DNA of 64,000 nucleotides, from the NCBI RefSeq assembly GCF_000725495.1, contig NZ_KL647039.1, forward strand, positions 22,268-86,267. Direction: 5' to 3'. A model generated the notes under the pieces. That model was not told the DNA's origin, did no database searches, and saw nothing but the letters and a program-made list of their open reading frames with translations. The stretch is from Streptomyces aureus (GTDB taxonomy: Bacteria; Actinomycetota; Actinomycetes; Streptomycetales; Streptomycetaceae). Made by a program: the position numbers and the translations under genes. Below are positions 1-9,533 of this stretch, in pieces; positions within the stretch are counted from its first letter, which is position 1; every line of letters begins with the position of its first letter.

Positions 1-455
1 TAGGCGTAGCCGGGGTCGACGAACTGGACGAAGAAGGCGACGAAGAACAGGATCGCCTTCGGATTGAAGAGGCTGATCACCAGCGCCCGCCGGAACGGCC
101 GCTCCTCCGCGGCCGTCTCGGGCTCCGAAGCCTCGGCGACCGGGTCCCTCCGGGACCGCCACATGGCCCGGGCGGCGCGCAGCATCCCGACCGCCAGCCA
201 GGTCAGATAGCCCGCGCCGGCGTACTTCACGATGCTGAACAGCACGGCGTTCGCCTGCAGGAGCGACGCCACGCCGGCGGCGGACAGGGTCATCAGCACG
301 GTGTCGCCGCACCACACACCCGCGGCGGCCGTATAGCCGGTCCGCACACCCCGGCGGGCGGCGACGGACAGCACGTAGAGCGAGTTCGGCCCCGGCAGCA
401 GGACGATCAGGACGAGACCCGCGAGATAGGTGGGGAGATCGATGACACCAAGCAT
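1..455 (-). CDS. LysE/LeuE-type amino-acid exporter, 3' end outside window
   Basis: Predicted inner-membrane amino-acid efflux protein of the LysE/RhtB superfamily, LeuE-like. The visible 151 N-terminal residues begin MLGVIDLPTYLAG and carry the early family signature PGPNSLYVLS, hydrophobic helices near residues 8-28, 43-63 and 70-90, and the typical LFNPKAILFFVAFF stretch near residues 130-145. Between the third helix and that stretch lies a charged loop (RSRRDPVAEASEPE), as usual for the family. The ATG at 455 is the only sensible start although no clear Shine-Dalgarno precedes it. The gene is cut by the left window edge, so roughly the last 60-70 residues are missing. The exact substrate cannot be read from sequence. 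Confidence 0.85.
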   Translation of the reverse strand, partial: MLGVIDLPTYLAGLVLIVLLPGPNSLYVLSVAARRGVRTGYTAAAGVWCGDTVLMTLSAAGVASLLQANAVLFSIVKYAGAGYLTWLAVGMLRAARAMWRSRRDPVAEASEPETAAEERPFRRALVISLFNPKAILFFVAFFVQFVDPGYA

Positions 456-506
456 GAAAGGGAGTGTCGCACGGACCCGAAACCCCCCGGCGGGCTGTCT
501 CGCCGT

Positions 507-1085
507 TCAGTCACCGTCGAGAAGGGTGTCCACCGGAAGGTCGAGCGAGACACCCACCACGACGGGAACCGGAACGCTCTGACCTCGCCTGAAGCGCTCC
601 GGCGCCGGGTACTTGCCGTTGACCGGATCCTGGTGGAGCAGGACCTCGTCGTGCTTGCGGTCGACGACGACGTACACGGGGACACCCGCCTCGGCGTAGC
701 ACTCGACCTTGGGGCCGAGGTCGTCGGACCAGTTCGACGAGGTCACCTCGACGACCAGGCGGAAGACGTTCGGGGCGTAGCAGTTCTTCTGGACGAGGGC
801 GTCACGGAAGTCCTCCTCGACGATGGAGAAGTCGGGGATGGCGAAGTCGGCGGGCAGGGTGGGCAGCCAGAGGCCGACGCCCTGGACGTACCTGAGCCCG
901 GCCGCCCGGGCACCCGCCCTGTCGAACGCCACGACCAGCCACGACAACGACAGCGCGTGCGAGCCGTCCGGCGGTGGTGTCACTGTGAGCCTCCCCTGCA
1001 GAATCTCCACGCGGTGCCCAGGCAGTGCACGGGAGAGCAGGTCGGCGGCTTCGCCCAACGTCAGCTCGTGCTGCAGTACGGCCAC
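507..1085 (-). CDS. Uma2 family (DUF820) putative endonuclease
   Basis: A 192-residue protein of the Uma2/DUF820 family, a PD-(D/E)XK-fold group whose members are common in Streptomyces and mostly uncharacterised. Visible family features are IPDFSIVEED (acidic metal position), LVVEVTSSN followed by a K in DDLGPKVECYAEAGVPVYVVVD, and the closing hydrophobic strand VVGVSLDLPVDTLL. I chose the GTG at 1085 because AAGGAGG ends five bases before it; an upstream in-frame GTG at 1109 would put that ribosome site inside the coding region. The catalytic triad (D, E, K) seems intact. It stands alone between an exporter and a mutase, and its biological role is unknown. Confidence 0.85.
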   Translation of the reverse strand: MAVLQHELTLGEAADLLSRALPGHRVEILQGRLTVTPPPDGSHALSLSWLVVAFDRAGARAAGLRYVQGVGLWLPTLPADFAIPDFSIVEEDFRDALVQKNCYAPNVFRLVVEVTSSNWSDDLGPKVECYAEAGVPVYVVVDRKHDEVLLHQDPVNGKYPAPERFRRGQSVPVPVVVGVSLDLPVDTLLDGD

Positions 1086-1177
1086 GGCATCCTCCTTTTC
1101 AGGGGTCACTCTCCCTGAGCGTAGCCGGGGCCGCGCGGCTTCCGCCCTCGATCACTCGTAGGAGGGAATCGCCCGGC

Positions 1178-2758
<1,581 letters not shown>

Positions 2759-2916
2759 GGGTGTGCCTCCCGTGAAAGGGTCCGATGTCTCCGTGGGTTC
2801 TCTTCCCCCCGGGGACTCCCGTTCGCAACCGGTCACCCGCGGGGAGCATCTCTGGTGACATGACGGCGGGGCGGGAACCCGGTGTGCACGACGGGACGGG
2901 TGGAACAGGGGTCCGG

Positions 2917-3792
2917 ATGCGTACGACTGGCTTGAGGAGATCGCTGGCGGTGCTCGCGGTGGCCGCGGTGGTGAGCGGCTGCACCGTGGGCACCGGGGAC
3001 GGCAAGGAGCCCCCGGTGCGGATCGCCGGTTCGGCCCGGGGCCCCTCGGACGCGAAGGGGAGCGGCGACGGCGGGTCCGGCGCCTCCCCCGGGGACAAGG
3101 ACGGCACGTCCGGCTCCACGGGCGCGGGGAAGGACGACGGCGGTTCCTCCGCCGCGCCCGCGAAGGTCCTGTGGTCCAGCGGCGACCGGGGCGACGACAT
3201 CCGGGGGGCGCAGGCCCGGCTGCACCAGGTCGCCTGGCTGATCACCCCGCCGACGGGGACGTACGACGCCCGGACGGTCGCGGCCGTGAAGGGGTTCCAG
3301 GGCAAGCGGGGGCTGCCGCGCACCGGGAACCTGGACACCGTCACCTGGCAGCGGCTGAAACGGATGACCCACGATCCGGCGGCCTGGGAACTGTACCCCT
3401 ACGGCGGGCAGCCGGCCGCGAAGCCGGACAGGCGCTGCATGACGGGCCGTGTGCTGTGTGTCAGCAAGAAGACCCGCACCCTGCGCTGGATGATCGACGG
3501 CAGGACGGTCTCCGAGATGGACGTCCGCTTCGGCTCGCAGTACACCCCGACCCGCGAAGGGGTGTTCAACGTCTACTTCAAGTCACGCCACCATGTGTCG
3601 ACGATCTACCACACGTCGATGCCGTACGCGATGTTCTTCAGCGGCGGCCAAGCGGTGCACTATTCCTCGGACTTCGCGGCCCGCGGCTACTACGGCGCCT
3701 CGCACGGCTGCGTCAACGTCCGGGACGAGCACAAGGTCGCGGCGCTGTTCGCCCAGGTCCGCAACGGCGACAAGGTCGTCGTCTCCTGGTGA
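2917..3792 (+). CDS. Lipoprotein L,D-transpeptidase with peptidoglycan-binding domain
   Basis: Cell-wall enzyme predicted to make 3-3 crosslinks or attach molecules to peptidoglycan (YkuD fold), 291 residues. It has a lipoprotein signal ([22 protein letters not shown], lipobox VVSGC), a Gly/Ser/Asp-rich linker, a PG_binding_1 repeat (about residues 88-147) and a C-terminal YkuD domain with the catalytic SHGCVNVRD motif, Cys265. The ATG at 2917 starts the signal peptide; an in-frame ATG at 2785 would add 44 unlikely residues. The gene is divergent from the mutase. Lipid anchoring puts the catalytic domain outside the membrane facing the wall. Confidence 0.92.
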   Translation: MRTTGLRRSLAVLAVAAVVSGCTVGTGDGKEPPVRIAGSARGPSDAKGSGDGGSGASPGDKDGTSGSTGAGKDDGGSSAAPAKVLWSSGDRGDDIRGAQARLHQVAWLITPPTGTYDARTVAAVKGFQGKRGLPRTGNLDTVTWQRLKRMTHDPAAWELYPYGGQPAAKPDRRCMTGRVLCVSKKTRTLRWMIDGRTVSEMDVRFGSQYTPTREGVFNVYFKSRHHVSTIYHTSMPYAMFFSGGQAVHYSSDFAARGYYGASHGCVNVRDEHKVAALFAQVRNGDKVVVSW

Positions 3793-3796
3793 GGCG

Positions 3797-3816
3797 GCCC
3801 CGCGCGACGGCGGGGC
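3797..3816 (+). terminator. Short stem-loop after the L,D-transpeptidase gene
   Basis: GCCCCGC (3797-3803) pairs perfectly with GCGGGGC (3810-3816) around a six-base loop, five bases after the stop codon. It could end transcription of the L,D-transpeptidase. The rest of the ~300-base gap up to 4093 holds no gene that I can support, only a short AT-rich patch near 3980-4005. Confidence 0.5.
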
Positions 3817-4093
3817 GAGAAGTGTGGGGCGCGGGCGGGACCGGGGGAACGTGTCCCACCCGCGCCGGTTGCACGTAGCCGTGGATACGGGGGGAACCCC
3901 GGCTCCGTGCGACGGCCGATGACCAGTCGGCTCATCACGTACTGCGTCGCGGCGGCCGAAAACGTCACACCCAGCCGATAAAAATTTCAACGACTTACAA
4001 AAATGCAGGTCAGGGCGGTGTCTTGGCGAGGCGGGCCGGGCGGCTGACGGCGCGACAGCAGGGCGTCCGGTCAGCGACCGCGGGACGCAGGGG

Positions 4094-5179
4094 TCATGAC
4101 GGCGAGCCGGCCGACGGGCTCGGCGCCACCCGCGGGCCCGGGCTCGGAAGCTGCGACCGGCTCGGCGCGACCGGCAGCAGCGGGGTCAGTCCCGGGCGCA
4201 GCGGGGACGGGGTGCTGACACCGTTGCCACGAGGGTCGTTGCCGCCGGGACCTATGTGATGGCCGTCGCCGTCACCGCCGCCCGGGTCCCCCTGGTCTCC
4301 CTGTCCGGAGCCCTGCCCCGTGCCCTGCTCGCCACCGCCGCCGTTGCCGCCGTCGCCCTGGCCCAGTCCTCGGCCGAGGACGCCCGAGCAGTACAGCCTC
4401 ACCCGGGCACCGCCGCCCGCCACGTGTTCCAGGGCGCGCCTGCCGTCCGCGTCGAGGTCCTTGCCGCCCAGCACGTCACGGCAGTACGAACGCGTCCGGG
4501 CCCACCACTCGCGGGTGCGGTCGGCGTTCCCGGAGGCGGCGGGACTCGGCAGGCCGCTCGGGTGACCGGGGTCCGTGGGCGAGGCGGCGTCCTTGGACGG
4601 CTCGCCCGACGGCGCGTCGGGAGAGGGCACCACGGCGCCGTTGCCGCCGGAGACCCCGGCCGAGGCCGAGGGCGGCAGCGAGACGACGGGGCGCTCCGGG
4701 GTCCGTACGGCCGTGGACGTCGCGGCGGGCCCCGGGTGTTCGCGGGTGAACGGCGTCGGCAGCACTCCGGTTCCGGCCGCGACGGCGACTCCGCCGACCA
4801 TCCCGACGGCCAGAACGGCGGCCAGCCCGAAGCGGGTGGGCCGTCCCCAGCGGGTCCGGCGTCCGTGCGCGGCGGGGCGTCCGATCCGTACGAGACCGGC
4901 GTCCGCGGCGTGCGCGCGGGACCGGGCGCGACCGCGGTGGCCGGGCTGGGTCACGACGCCGTCACCGTCCGCGCGCGCCTTGCGGAACGCGGCCAACGCG
5001 ACTGCCTCGCCGGGGAGTTCGTCGCTGGTCGGCTCGGGTCCTGCGGCCAGTGCGCCCAGGGCCGCGGTGAGGCGGTCCACCTGGTCACGGCTGCCGGGGT
5101 CGACGGTTTCCAGCGGCTCCCCGTTCAGCAGACGCTCCGCGGCGTCCCGGTCAAGCCACCTGTACTGCTCGTCGGCCAT
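4094..5179 (-). CDS. One-TM partner of ECF sigma factor (putative anti-sigma or sigma-associated)
   Basis: A 361-residue protein cotranscribed with the sigma gene upstream: stop and start share bases as TGATG, and AAGGA lies six bases before the ATG at 5179 (a GTG at 5182 is possible). Cytoplasmic part of about 120 residues, ending in a helix with AALAAFRKARADG, then an Arg-rich stretch, one membrane helix (RFGLAAVLAVGMVGGVAVAA), a Pro/Ser-rich outer linker and a conserved small domain with two cysteines (RSYCRDVLGG, VRLYCSGVLG). The last 110 residues are Gly/Gln- and Pro/Ser-rich. No zinc anti-sigma HxxxCxxC motif is visible. Position and topology suggest control of the sigma factor; this is inference. 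Paralogous to the protein at 6370-7173. Confidence 0.8.
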   Translation of the reverse strand: MADEQYRWLDRDAAERLLNGEPLETVDPGSRDQVDRLTAALGALAAGPEPTSDELPGEAVALAAFRKARADGDGVVTQPGHRGRARSRAHAADAGLVRIGRPAAHGRRTRWGRPTRFGLAAVLAVGMVGGVAVAAGTGVLPTPFTREHPGPAATSTAVRTPERPVVSLPPSASAGVSGGNGAVVPSPDAPSGEPSKDAASPTDPGHPSGLPSPAASGNADRTREWWARTRSYCRDVLGGKDLDADGRRALEHVAGGGARVRLYCSGVLGRGLGQGDGGNGGGGEQGTGQGSGQGDQGDPGGGDGDGHHIGPGGNDPRGNGVSTPSPLRPGLTPLLPVAPSRSQLPSPGPRVAPSPSAGSPS

Positions 5180-5841
5180 CACATGTCCTTCTGCGCCCGC
5201 GAACGCGTATGCGTCACACCGGCGGACGTCACCGCGCGGGTGCGCGAACCTCGTTGAGGGGGAACGGCGTCGAGCGCGCCGACGGATTCCGGATCGGTGC
5301 CGAGCAGTTCCGCGAGCCGTTTCAGACCCCGGTGGGCGGCCGTGCGGACGGCTCCGGGGCGCTTGCCGAGGGTCTCGGCGGCCGTCTTGGCGTCGAGGCC
5401 GACGACGACGCGCAGGACGACGGCCTCCGCCTGGTCCTGCGGGAGCTGCGCGATCAGCGAGAGGGTGCTGCCGGTGGACAGCGCCTCCATCGCCTCGGTC
5501 GCCGTGTCGGACTCGGCTGCCTTGCCGGTCAGCTCGGTCTCGTCGCCGCCTATCGCGGGACGGCGCCCGCGCATGCGTATGTGGTCCAGCGCCCGGTTGC
5601 GGGCGATCCTCGCCGCCCAGCCGCGGAAACGGTCCGCGTCCCCGCTGAAGCGTTCCAGGTCACGGGCGATCTGGAGCCAGGCCTCGGACGTGACGTCCTC
5701 GGCGTCCGGCTCGCCCACCAGTGTCCGTACGTATCCGAGCAGGCGTGGATGCACCGCCCGGTACACAGTCCGGAACGCGGTCTCGTCCCCGTCCTGTGCG
5801 GCAAGTACCGCGGCGGTCAGCTCCGCGTCGTCCCCCAGCAC
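5179..5841 (-). CDS. ECF-type RNA polymerase sigma factor (copy 1)
   Basis: A 220-residue sigma-70 family ECF factor that directs RNA polymerase to a dedicated promoter set. Region 2 includes AFRTVYRAVHPRLLGYVRTL, the DAEDVTSEAWLQIARDLERF segment and FRGWAARIARNRALDHIR (-10 recognition). Region 4 includes LPQDQAEAVVLRVVVGLDAKTAAETLGK and the helix-turn-helix end RPGAVRTAAHRGLKRL. The C-terminus extends about 35 basic residues beyond region 4. Start GTG 5841 has GAGGGG eight bases upstream. It overlaps its one-TM partner downstream. A second sigma/partner pair of the same build lies just upstream on the same strand, and region 2/4 similarity between the two is strong. Confidence 0.93.
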   Translation of the reverse strand: MLGDDAELTAAVLAAQDGDETAFRTVYRAVHPRLLGYVRTLVGEPDAEDVTSEAWLQIARDLERFSGDADRFRGWAARIARNRALDHIRMRGRRPAIGGDETELTGKAAESDTATEAMEALSTGSTLSLIAQLPQDQAEAVVLRVVVGLDAKTAAETLGKRPGAVRTAAHRGLKRLAELLGTDPESVGALDAVPPQRGSRTRAVTSAGVTHTRSRAQKDM

Positions 5842-6369
5842 CCCCGCGCCCCTCTTTGCGCCTCGGCCGGCGCCGCTCTCGCGGACCGGGTCATCGCCGT
5901 CGTGCGTTCCCCGATGGACGGTTCGGTCTCAGGTCCGCGTGATTGGTCTCCTGCGCCGCGCGGTCCCGGCCGACGCCCCCACGTGGTCACGGTCCCAGGG
6001 TCCACTCGGTCGTGGTCCCAGGTCCCCCGTGGTCGCGGTCGTCCCGTCTGCGCACCGGCGCGAAAGGCACGTTACGGCCTGAAACAGCTCCCCGTCCATG
6101 TTCGTACAACGTGCAACTACACGGTGACGGTGCGAGGTGTGACACAAAACGCAGTCGCGGCGCTGTAGAGAGTACGGGTCGCCGCGCGGCCCGTGCCGCG
6201 CGACGGTCGGGGCCTCTCCTGTGGGGGGTGGCGGCCCCGGCCGTTGCCATCGGCACCGGCGGTCGCCTCCGCGACGCCGGCACTCCCGCCACCGCCCCGG
6301 CAACGGCGGCCTCCGCCGCCGCAGTTCGGTACGGCCGCACGTCCGGAGCGGTCTCGCCCCGGACGCCCG
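5842..6369 (-). other. Gene-free stretch between the two sigma cassettes
   Basis: About 530 bases with no gene I can support. It must hold the promoter of the first sigma gene if that is not read through from the second cassette. Near 5982-6040 the pattern CGTGGTC recurs three times, with GGTCCCAGG twice, as loose direct repeats about 100-240 bases upstream of the sigma start. GC is locally lower around 6065-6160. I could not recognise a confident ECF-type promoter. Confidence 0.5.
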
Positions 6370-7173
6370 TTACCGCCCGCTCCCGGACTTCCCCGGCCGC
6401 GTCGCCGCCGGGCTTCCCGGAACCCTCGTCCCGTCCGCCTTCCCGGGACTCCCCGCGCCTGCCGCCCCGTTCGCCCCCTTCGCGCCCTTCGTCCCGTCCT
6501 GCGCAGCCAGTTGCCCGGCGCAGAACGCCTCGACCTCGTCCTCGCCGCCCGCGGCCGTGACGAGCCGCTGCCAGGCCCGGGCGTCCAGGGCGTTGCCCCG
6601 GCCCCGCACGGACGCGTAGGCGCGGCAGTGGGCCTCGGTGTCGTTCGCCTGCGGCGGACGGCCCGAGGGGCCGCCCGGTGCGGAGGTGGCACCGGGAGCG
6701 GTGGGAGAGGCCGGCGGAGGGGACGCGGAGAACCGGTCCGGAGCGCCGGTGGACGACGGGGCCGCGGACGCGTCCCGGCGGCCGGCGTTCTCGTGCGTGA
6801 TCGGCCCGACGGCCGCGAAGGCGACACCGCCCAGCGTCAGCCCGGCCAGCAGGACGGCGAACACGGCCCGCAGCGAACGGTTCGGCCCCCGCCGGTCCTT
6901 CGGGCGCCAGTCGTCCCGGCGCCGGGTGCGCGCGGTGTGCGCGCCGCTGTCGCGCGCGGTCCGGAAGGCGGCCACGGCCCGGGTCCGCGCCACGGGGTCG
7001 TCCGCCCGGCCGCGCAGCGCCGTGTCGAGGAGCGTCTCCAGTGCGGGCCGTCCGTCCGGGAGGCCGGACGGACGGGCGGCGCCGGGGCCGGCGGCACCGC
7101 CGTCATCGGCGCCCCGTCGCGTCATGTCCGGTTGCGCATCCGGTTCCCTGTGCGGTTCCACGTCCGGTTCCAT
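6370..7173 (-). CDS. One-TM partner of the second ECF sigma factor
   Basis: About 267 residues, paralogous to the protein at 4094-5179. The shared order is a short cytoplasmic region ending TRAVAAFRTARDSG, a basic stretch, one membrane helix (SLRAVFAVLLAGLTLGGVAF), a Pro/Ser-rich linker and a compact outer domain with two cysteines (EAHCRAYASV, VEAFCAGQLA), then a low-complexity Gly/Lys/Pro tail. The start is uncertain. ATG 7173 opens the tetrapeptide repeat EPDV-EPHR-EPDA-QPDM encoded by five 12-bp repeats; ATG 7125 lies just after it. Unlike the first pair, there is a gap of about 275 bases from the sigma stop, so start and coupling need care. Role as regulator of the sigma factor is inferred. 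Confidence 0.7.
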   Translation of the reverse strand: MEPDVEPHREPDAQPDMTRRGADDGGAAGPGAARPSGLPDGRPALETLLDTALRGRADDPVARTRAVAAFRTARDSGAHTARTRRRDDWRPKDRRGPNRSLRAVFAVLLAGLTLGGVAFAAVGPITHENAGRRDASAAPSSTGAPDRFSASPPPASPTAPGATSAPGGPSGRPPQANDTEAHCRAYASVRGRGNALDARAWQRLVTAAGGEDEVEAFCAGQLAAQDGTKGAKGANGAAGAGSPGKADGTRVPGSPAATRPGKSGSGR

Positions 7174-7183
7174 CTCCGCCTGT
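7124..7183. repeat. Five 12-bp tandem repeats
   Basis: Five units of exactly 12 bp (7124-7135, 7136-7147, 7148-7159, 7160-7171, 7172-7183) share the core CCGGTTCC on the plus strand; the last unit is the most diverged. On the minus strand they encode a tetrapeptide repeat at the extreme N-terminus of the sigma partner. All three minus frames are open through the array, which makes the true frame and start hard to decide. Confidence 0.85.
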
Positions 7184-7446
7184 CGCTCCGCCCTGCAACC
7201 CCTCGCCGTACCAGGACTCCGCTCCGCGCTCCGCGCCGTACAACGATCCCGCCCCGCGCTCCGTCCCGCGGCCGCGGGACGGCACCTGGCCGCCGCTCGC
7301 CCGTGGCGGGCCGCAGCGTCGCCGCAACCGCACTCCGGGCGACGGCCGTCCGCCGTGCACCATCCGTACACCGGTCGACTTCCTTCCGCCGTACGACGAT
7401 GCCGGTCCGTACGGCGGCGGGATGCCGGCCGTTCCGGACGTACTGC

Positions 7447-8067
7447 TCACCCCGACTCCCCCAGCGTCCGGGACTCCTCATCCGTCACACCCGCGACGCC
7501 GAGCTGGCGCGCGAGCCGCTTCAGACCCCGGTGGGCCGAGGTCCGCACCGCGCCCGGGCGCTTGCCGAGGACCCGCGCCGCGGCCGGTCCGTCGAGGCCG
7601 ACGACCACCCGCAACAGCACGGCCTCGGCCTGGTCGCGCGGCAGCCCCGCGACCAGTTCCAGCGCGTACTCGGTGGACAGGCTCTCCAGCGCCTCGTCCT
7701 GGGTGCTGTGCCTGCCCGGCAGGTCCAGCGCGTCCTGTTCGAGGGCCGTCCCCCGGGGCCGCACCCGCAGCCGCCGCAGATGGTCCAGCGCCCGGTGCCG
7801 GGCGATGGTCGCGGTCCAGCCTCGGAACCCGGCGCCGTCCCCCCGGAACCGCCCGAGGTCCCGGGCGATCTCCAGCCAGGCGTCGGACGCCACGTCCTCG
7901 GCGTCGTCGCCGACGATGCCCCGCAGATACCCCAGCAGCCCGGGCTGCACGATCCGGTACGCGGCCGCGAAAGCGACCTCGTCCCCCTCCTGCGCCCGCG
8001 CCACGGCCACGCCCAGTTCGGCGTCGTGCGGCTGCGCGCGGCGGGGTTCCCCTCCCTGGCCCAACAC
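7447..8067 (-). CDS. ECF-type RNA polymerase sigma factor (copy 2)
   Basis: ECF sigma factor of about 206 residues, closely similar to the copy at 5179-5841 (LGYLRGIVGDDAEDVASDAWLEIARDL versus LGYVRTLVGEPDAEDVTSEAWLQIARDL, split here by identity rather than copied in full). Region 2 has FRGWTATIARHRALDHLR; region 4 has LPRDQAEAVLLRVVVGLDG and RPGAVRTSAHRGLKRLARQL. I placed the start at GTG 8067 because it matches the GTG-CTG-GGG start of copy 1 and has GAGGA close upstream; in-frame starts at 8142 and 8169 would add up to 34 residues but lack ribosome sites. It lies upstream of its one-TM partner on the same strand. Confidence 0.9.
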   Translation of the reverse strand: MLGQGGEPRRAQPHDAELGVAVARAQEGDEVAFAAAYRIVQPGLLGYLRGIVGDDAEDVASDAWLEIARDLGRFRGDGAGFRGWTATIARHRALDHLRRLRVRPRGTALEQDALDLPGRHSTQDEALESLSTEYALELVAGLPRDQAEAVLLRVVVGLDGPAAARVLGKRPGAVRTSAHRGLKRLARQLGVAGVTDEESRTLGESG

Positions 8068-8218
8068 TGTCCTCGTTCGCACCGAGTCCGCCCGAATGTG
8101 CCCTGCCGGCGCGGCCGTCCGCGTCGACACCCCCATGGTCATCAGCGTCGGGCCGCACGGAAGTGTCACAGGGCGTCAGACACCGCGGCCCGGCCGCCCG
8201 GCGGGACCGCGCGGTCGC

Positions 8219-8599
8219 TCAACGGGTGGCCTCGCGGCACAGCAGGCGCAGGGAGCCGTCACCGGCGTAGCAGCGGCGGGCCTCCTCGATCGGGTCCCAC
8301 AGCCGTCCGTCAGGGGTGCGCAGCCAGTGGTCGCCCCCGCTCTCCCACCACTCGGCGCCCGAATGACGGGCGACCACCTCGCCCGCGTACGCGCCGAATC
8401 CGCGCAGCACGCTCTCGACGGCGGCGTACGGGGCGCCGTCCCGGCGTATCTCGTCGATCACCCGGTCGACGCGCCACAGGCTCTGGGCCGAGTAGTCCAG
8501 GCGCAGCCCGGCGCCCTCGCGCATGACCGCGACCGTGTCGGCCGCCCAGCGAACGGGCTTCGTCGCAGCTGAGGGCCGCGTTGCTTGAGTTGCGTTCAC
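8219..8599 (-). CDS. Conserved hypothetical protein, small soluble
   Basis: About 126 residues from GTG 8599. Not recognised with certainty. It contains GFGAYAGEVVARHSGAEWWE and WLRTPDGRLWDPIEEARRC, a pattern of a predicted small alpha/beta protein in which a Gly-Ala-Tyr-x-Gly-Glu helix is followed by a Trp-rich strand, reminiscent of DUF3806-like proteins. No signal peptide or membrane helix. The start is weakly supported (no clear ribosome site); ATG at 8524 is another choice. A pair of 11-bp direct repeats lies about 95 bases upstream and may be a response-regulator site. Confidence 0.65.
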   Translation of the reverse strand: MNATQATRPSAATKPVRWAADTVAVMREGAGLRLDYSAQSLWRVDRVIDEIRRDGAPYAAVESVLRGFGAYAGEVVARHSGAEWWESGGDHWLRTPDGRLWDPIEEARRCYAGDGSLRLLCREATR

Positions 8600-8691
8600 A
8601 CCCGGTAGAGCGCGGGGGCGGCCGGATTCGTCACGCCTCCGGGCAGGGGTTCGCGACACCGGCCCAGGACCGCCATCTCCACCCCGGGACC

Positions 8692-8713
8692 CTCACAGAA
8701 AACTCTCAGGAAC
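8692..8713. promoter_or_regulatory. Two 11-bp direct repeats, OmpR-family-type site
   Basis: CTCACAGAAAA (8692-8702) is followed immediately by CTCTCAGGAAC (8703-8713); seven or more positions agree with an 11-bp period, the spacing used by OmpR/PhoB-type dimers. It lies upstream of the small gene at 8219-8599. The second unit resembles the repeat in front of the response regulator at 24397. Functional meaning is inferred. Confidence 0.4.
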
Positions 8714-8737
8714 CGGGTTTGGGGTGCGCCGGGTCGG

Positions 8738-8772
8738 GGGTGCGCCGGAGCCGGACCGCCCCCGGCGCACCC
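8738..8772 (-). terminator. Strong stem-loop after the gene at 8792-9364
   Basis: GGGTGCGCCGG (8738-8748) pairs perfectly with CCGGCGCACCC (8762-8772) around a 13-base loop, 20 bases past the stop codon of the minus-strand gene. Confidence 0.65.
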
Positions 8773-8791
8773 GCGCCCGCTCGTCCCAGGT

Positions 8792-9364
8792 CTACGCCCG
8801 GCCCCGGGCCCGGCGCGAGACCACCGCCCGCAGGACACGTCGCCCCTCCGTCGACGCGTCCAGCGCGAGCCGCAGTCCGCCCTTGCCGTGCTCGGCGAGC
8901 AGCTCCAGGACGGAGACCTGACGGCGCAGTTCGGCGGCGACGAGCGGGGACATGCCCTCGGTGCGGCCCTCACGGCGTGCCGTCACGCACGCCTCCGCGT
9001 CGTCGGCGTGGTCGAGGAACCGGTGCACCTGGAGGGCCGCCACCGAGCAGGCGTCCGACCAGGCGCGCAGCTCGTCCTCGGAGGGCTTGGCGGGGACGGC
9101 CTGGAGCATGCCCCGGGCGAGCAGTGCCGCGTGGTCCTCGTCGGTCACGGCCGGTTCGGGGTCCTCCGCGTCCATCTTGGCGCGGGCCTCTTCCAGGCGC
9201 GTTCCCCACTCGGCCCAGGTGTCCGCCTCGGCCAGGCTCGCCCACAGCGGGCGCAGGACGTCGTCGTCACCGCCCAGCAGCGGGACACACCGATCCAAAC
9301 AAGCCAGACCACTCGCCGCCAGACCGCGCTCGTCGGCCTGAGCGATCAGTTCCACCAGACTCAT
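8792..9364 (-). CDS. Conserved hypothetical protein, alpha-helical
   Basis: A 190-residue soluble protein with no signal peptide or membrane segment and a strongly helical, acidic composition. Not recognised. The start ATG 9364 is fixed by GAGGGAG five bases upstream; an in-frame start at 9400 lacks such a site. Features: N-terminal MSLVELIAQADERGLAASGL, a Trp-containing middle (ADTWAEWGTRLEEARAKM), DELRAWSDACSVAALQVHRFLDHADDAEAC, and a basic end VVSRRARGRA. It is followed by a strong terminator. Confidence 0.75.
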   Translation of the reverse strand: MSLVELIAQADERGLAASGLACLDRCVPLLGGDDDVLRPLWASLAEADTWAEWGTRLEEARAKMDAEDPEPAVTDEDHAALLARGMLQAVPAKPSEDELRAWSDACSVAALQVHRFLDHADDAEACVTARREGRTEGMSPLVAAELRRQVSVLELLAEHGKGGLRLALDASTEGRRVLRAVVSRRARGRA

Positions 9365-9533
9365 CACGACTCCCTCGAAATGCCACGACAGGGCGCCCAT
9401 GCCTTACGGAGCCCGCACTTCCCCTTACTGCGTGCAACGGAGCAGGAGTGTCACAGTGCGAGCCCACCCTGCCGGTCGGACAGCGGAATGAACAGGTTTT
9501 CGGCCAAAAACGCGTTCTGGACCCGACCCTTCG

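Noticed and set aside
6097..6120. Operator palindrome GTTCGTAC/GTGCAAC upstream of sigma copy 1
   Set aside because: Only the outer three bases of each arm match; chance level.
7103..7450. 115-codon frame overlapping the sigma stop, as a separate gene
   Set aside because: Kept only as a finding. Gly/Arg-rich composition, lower third-position GC and overlap with repeats leave it unsupported as a firm CDS.
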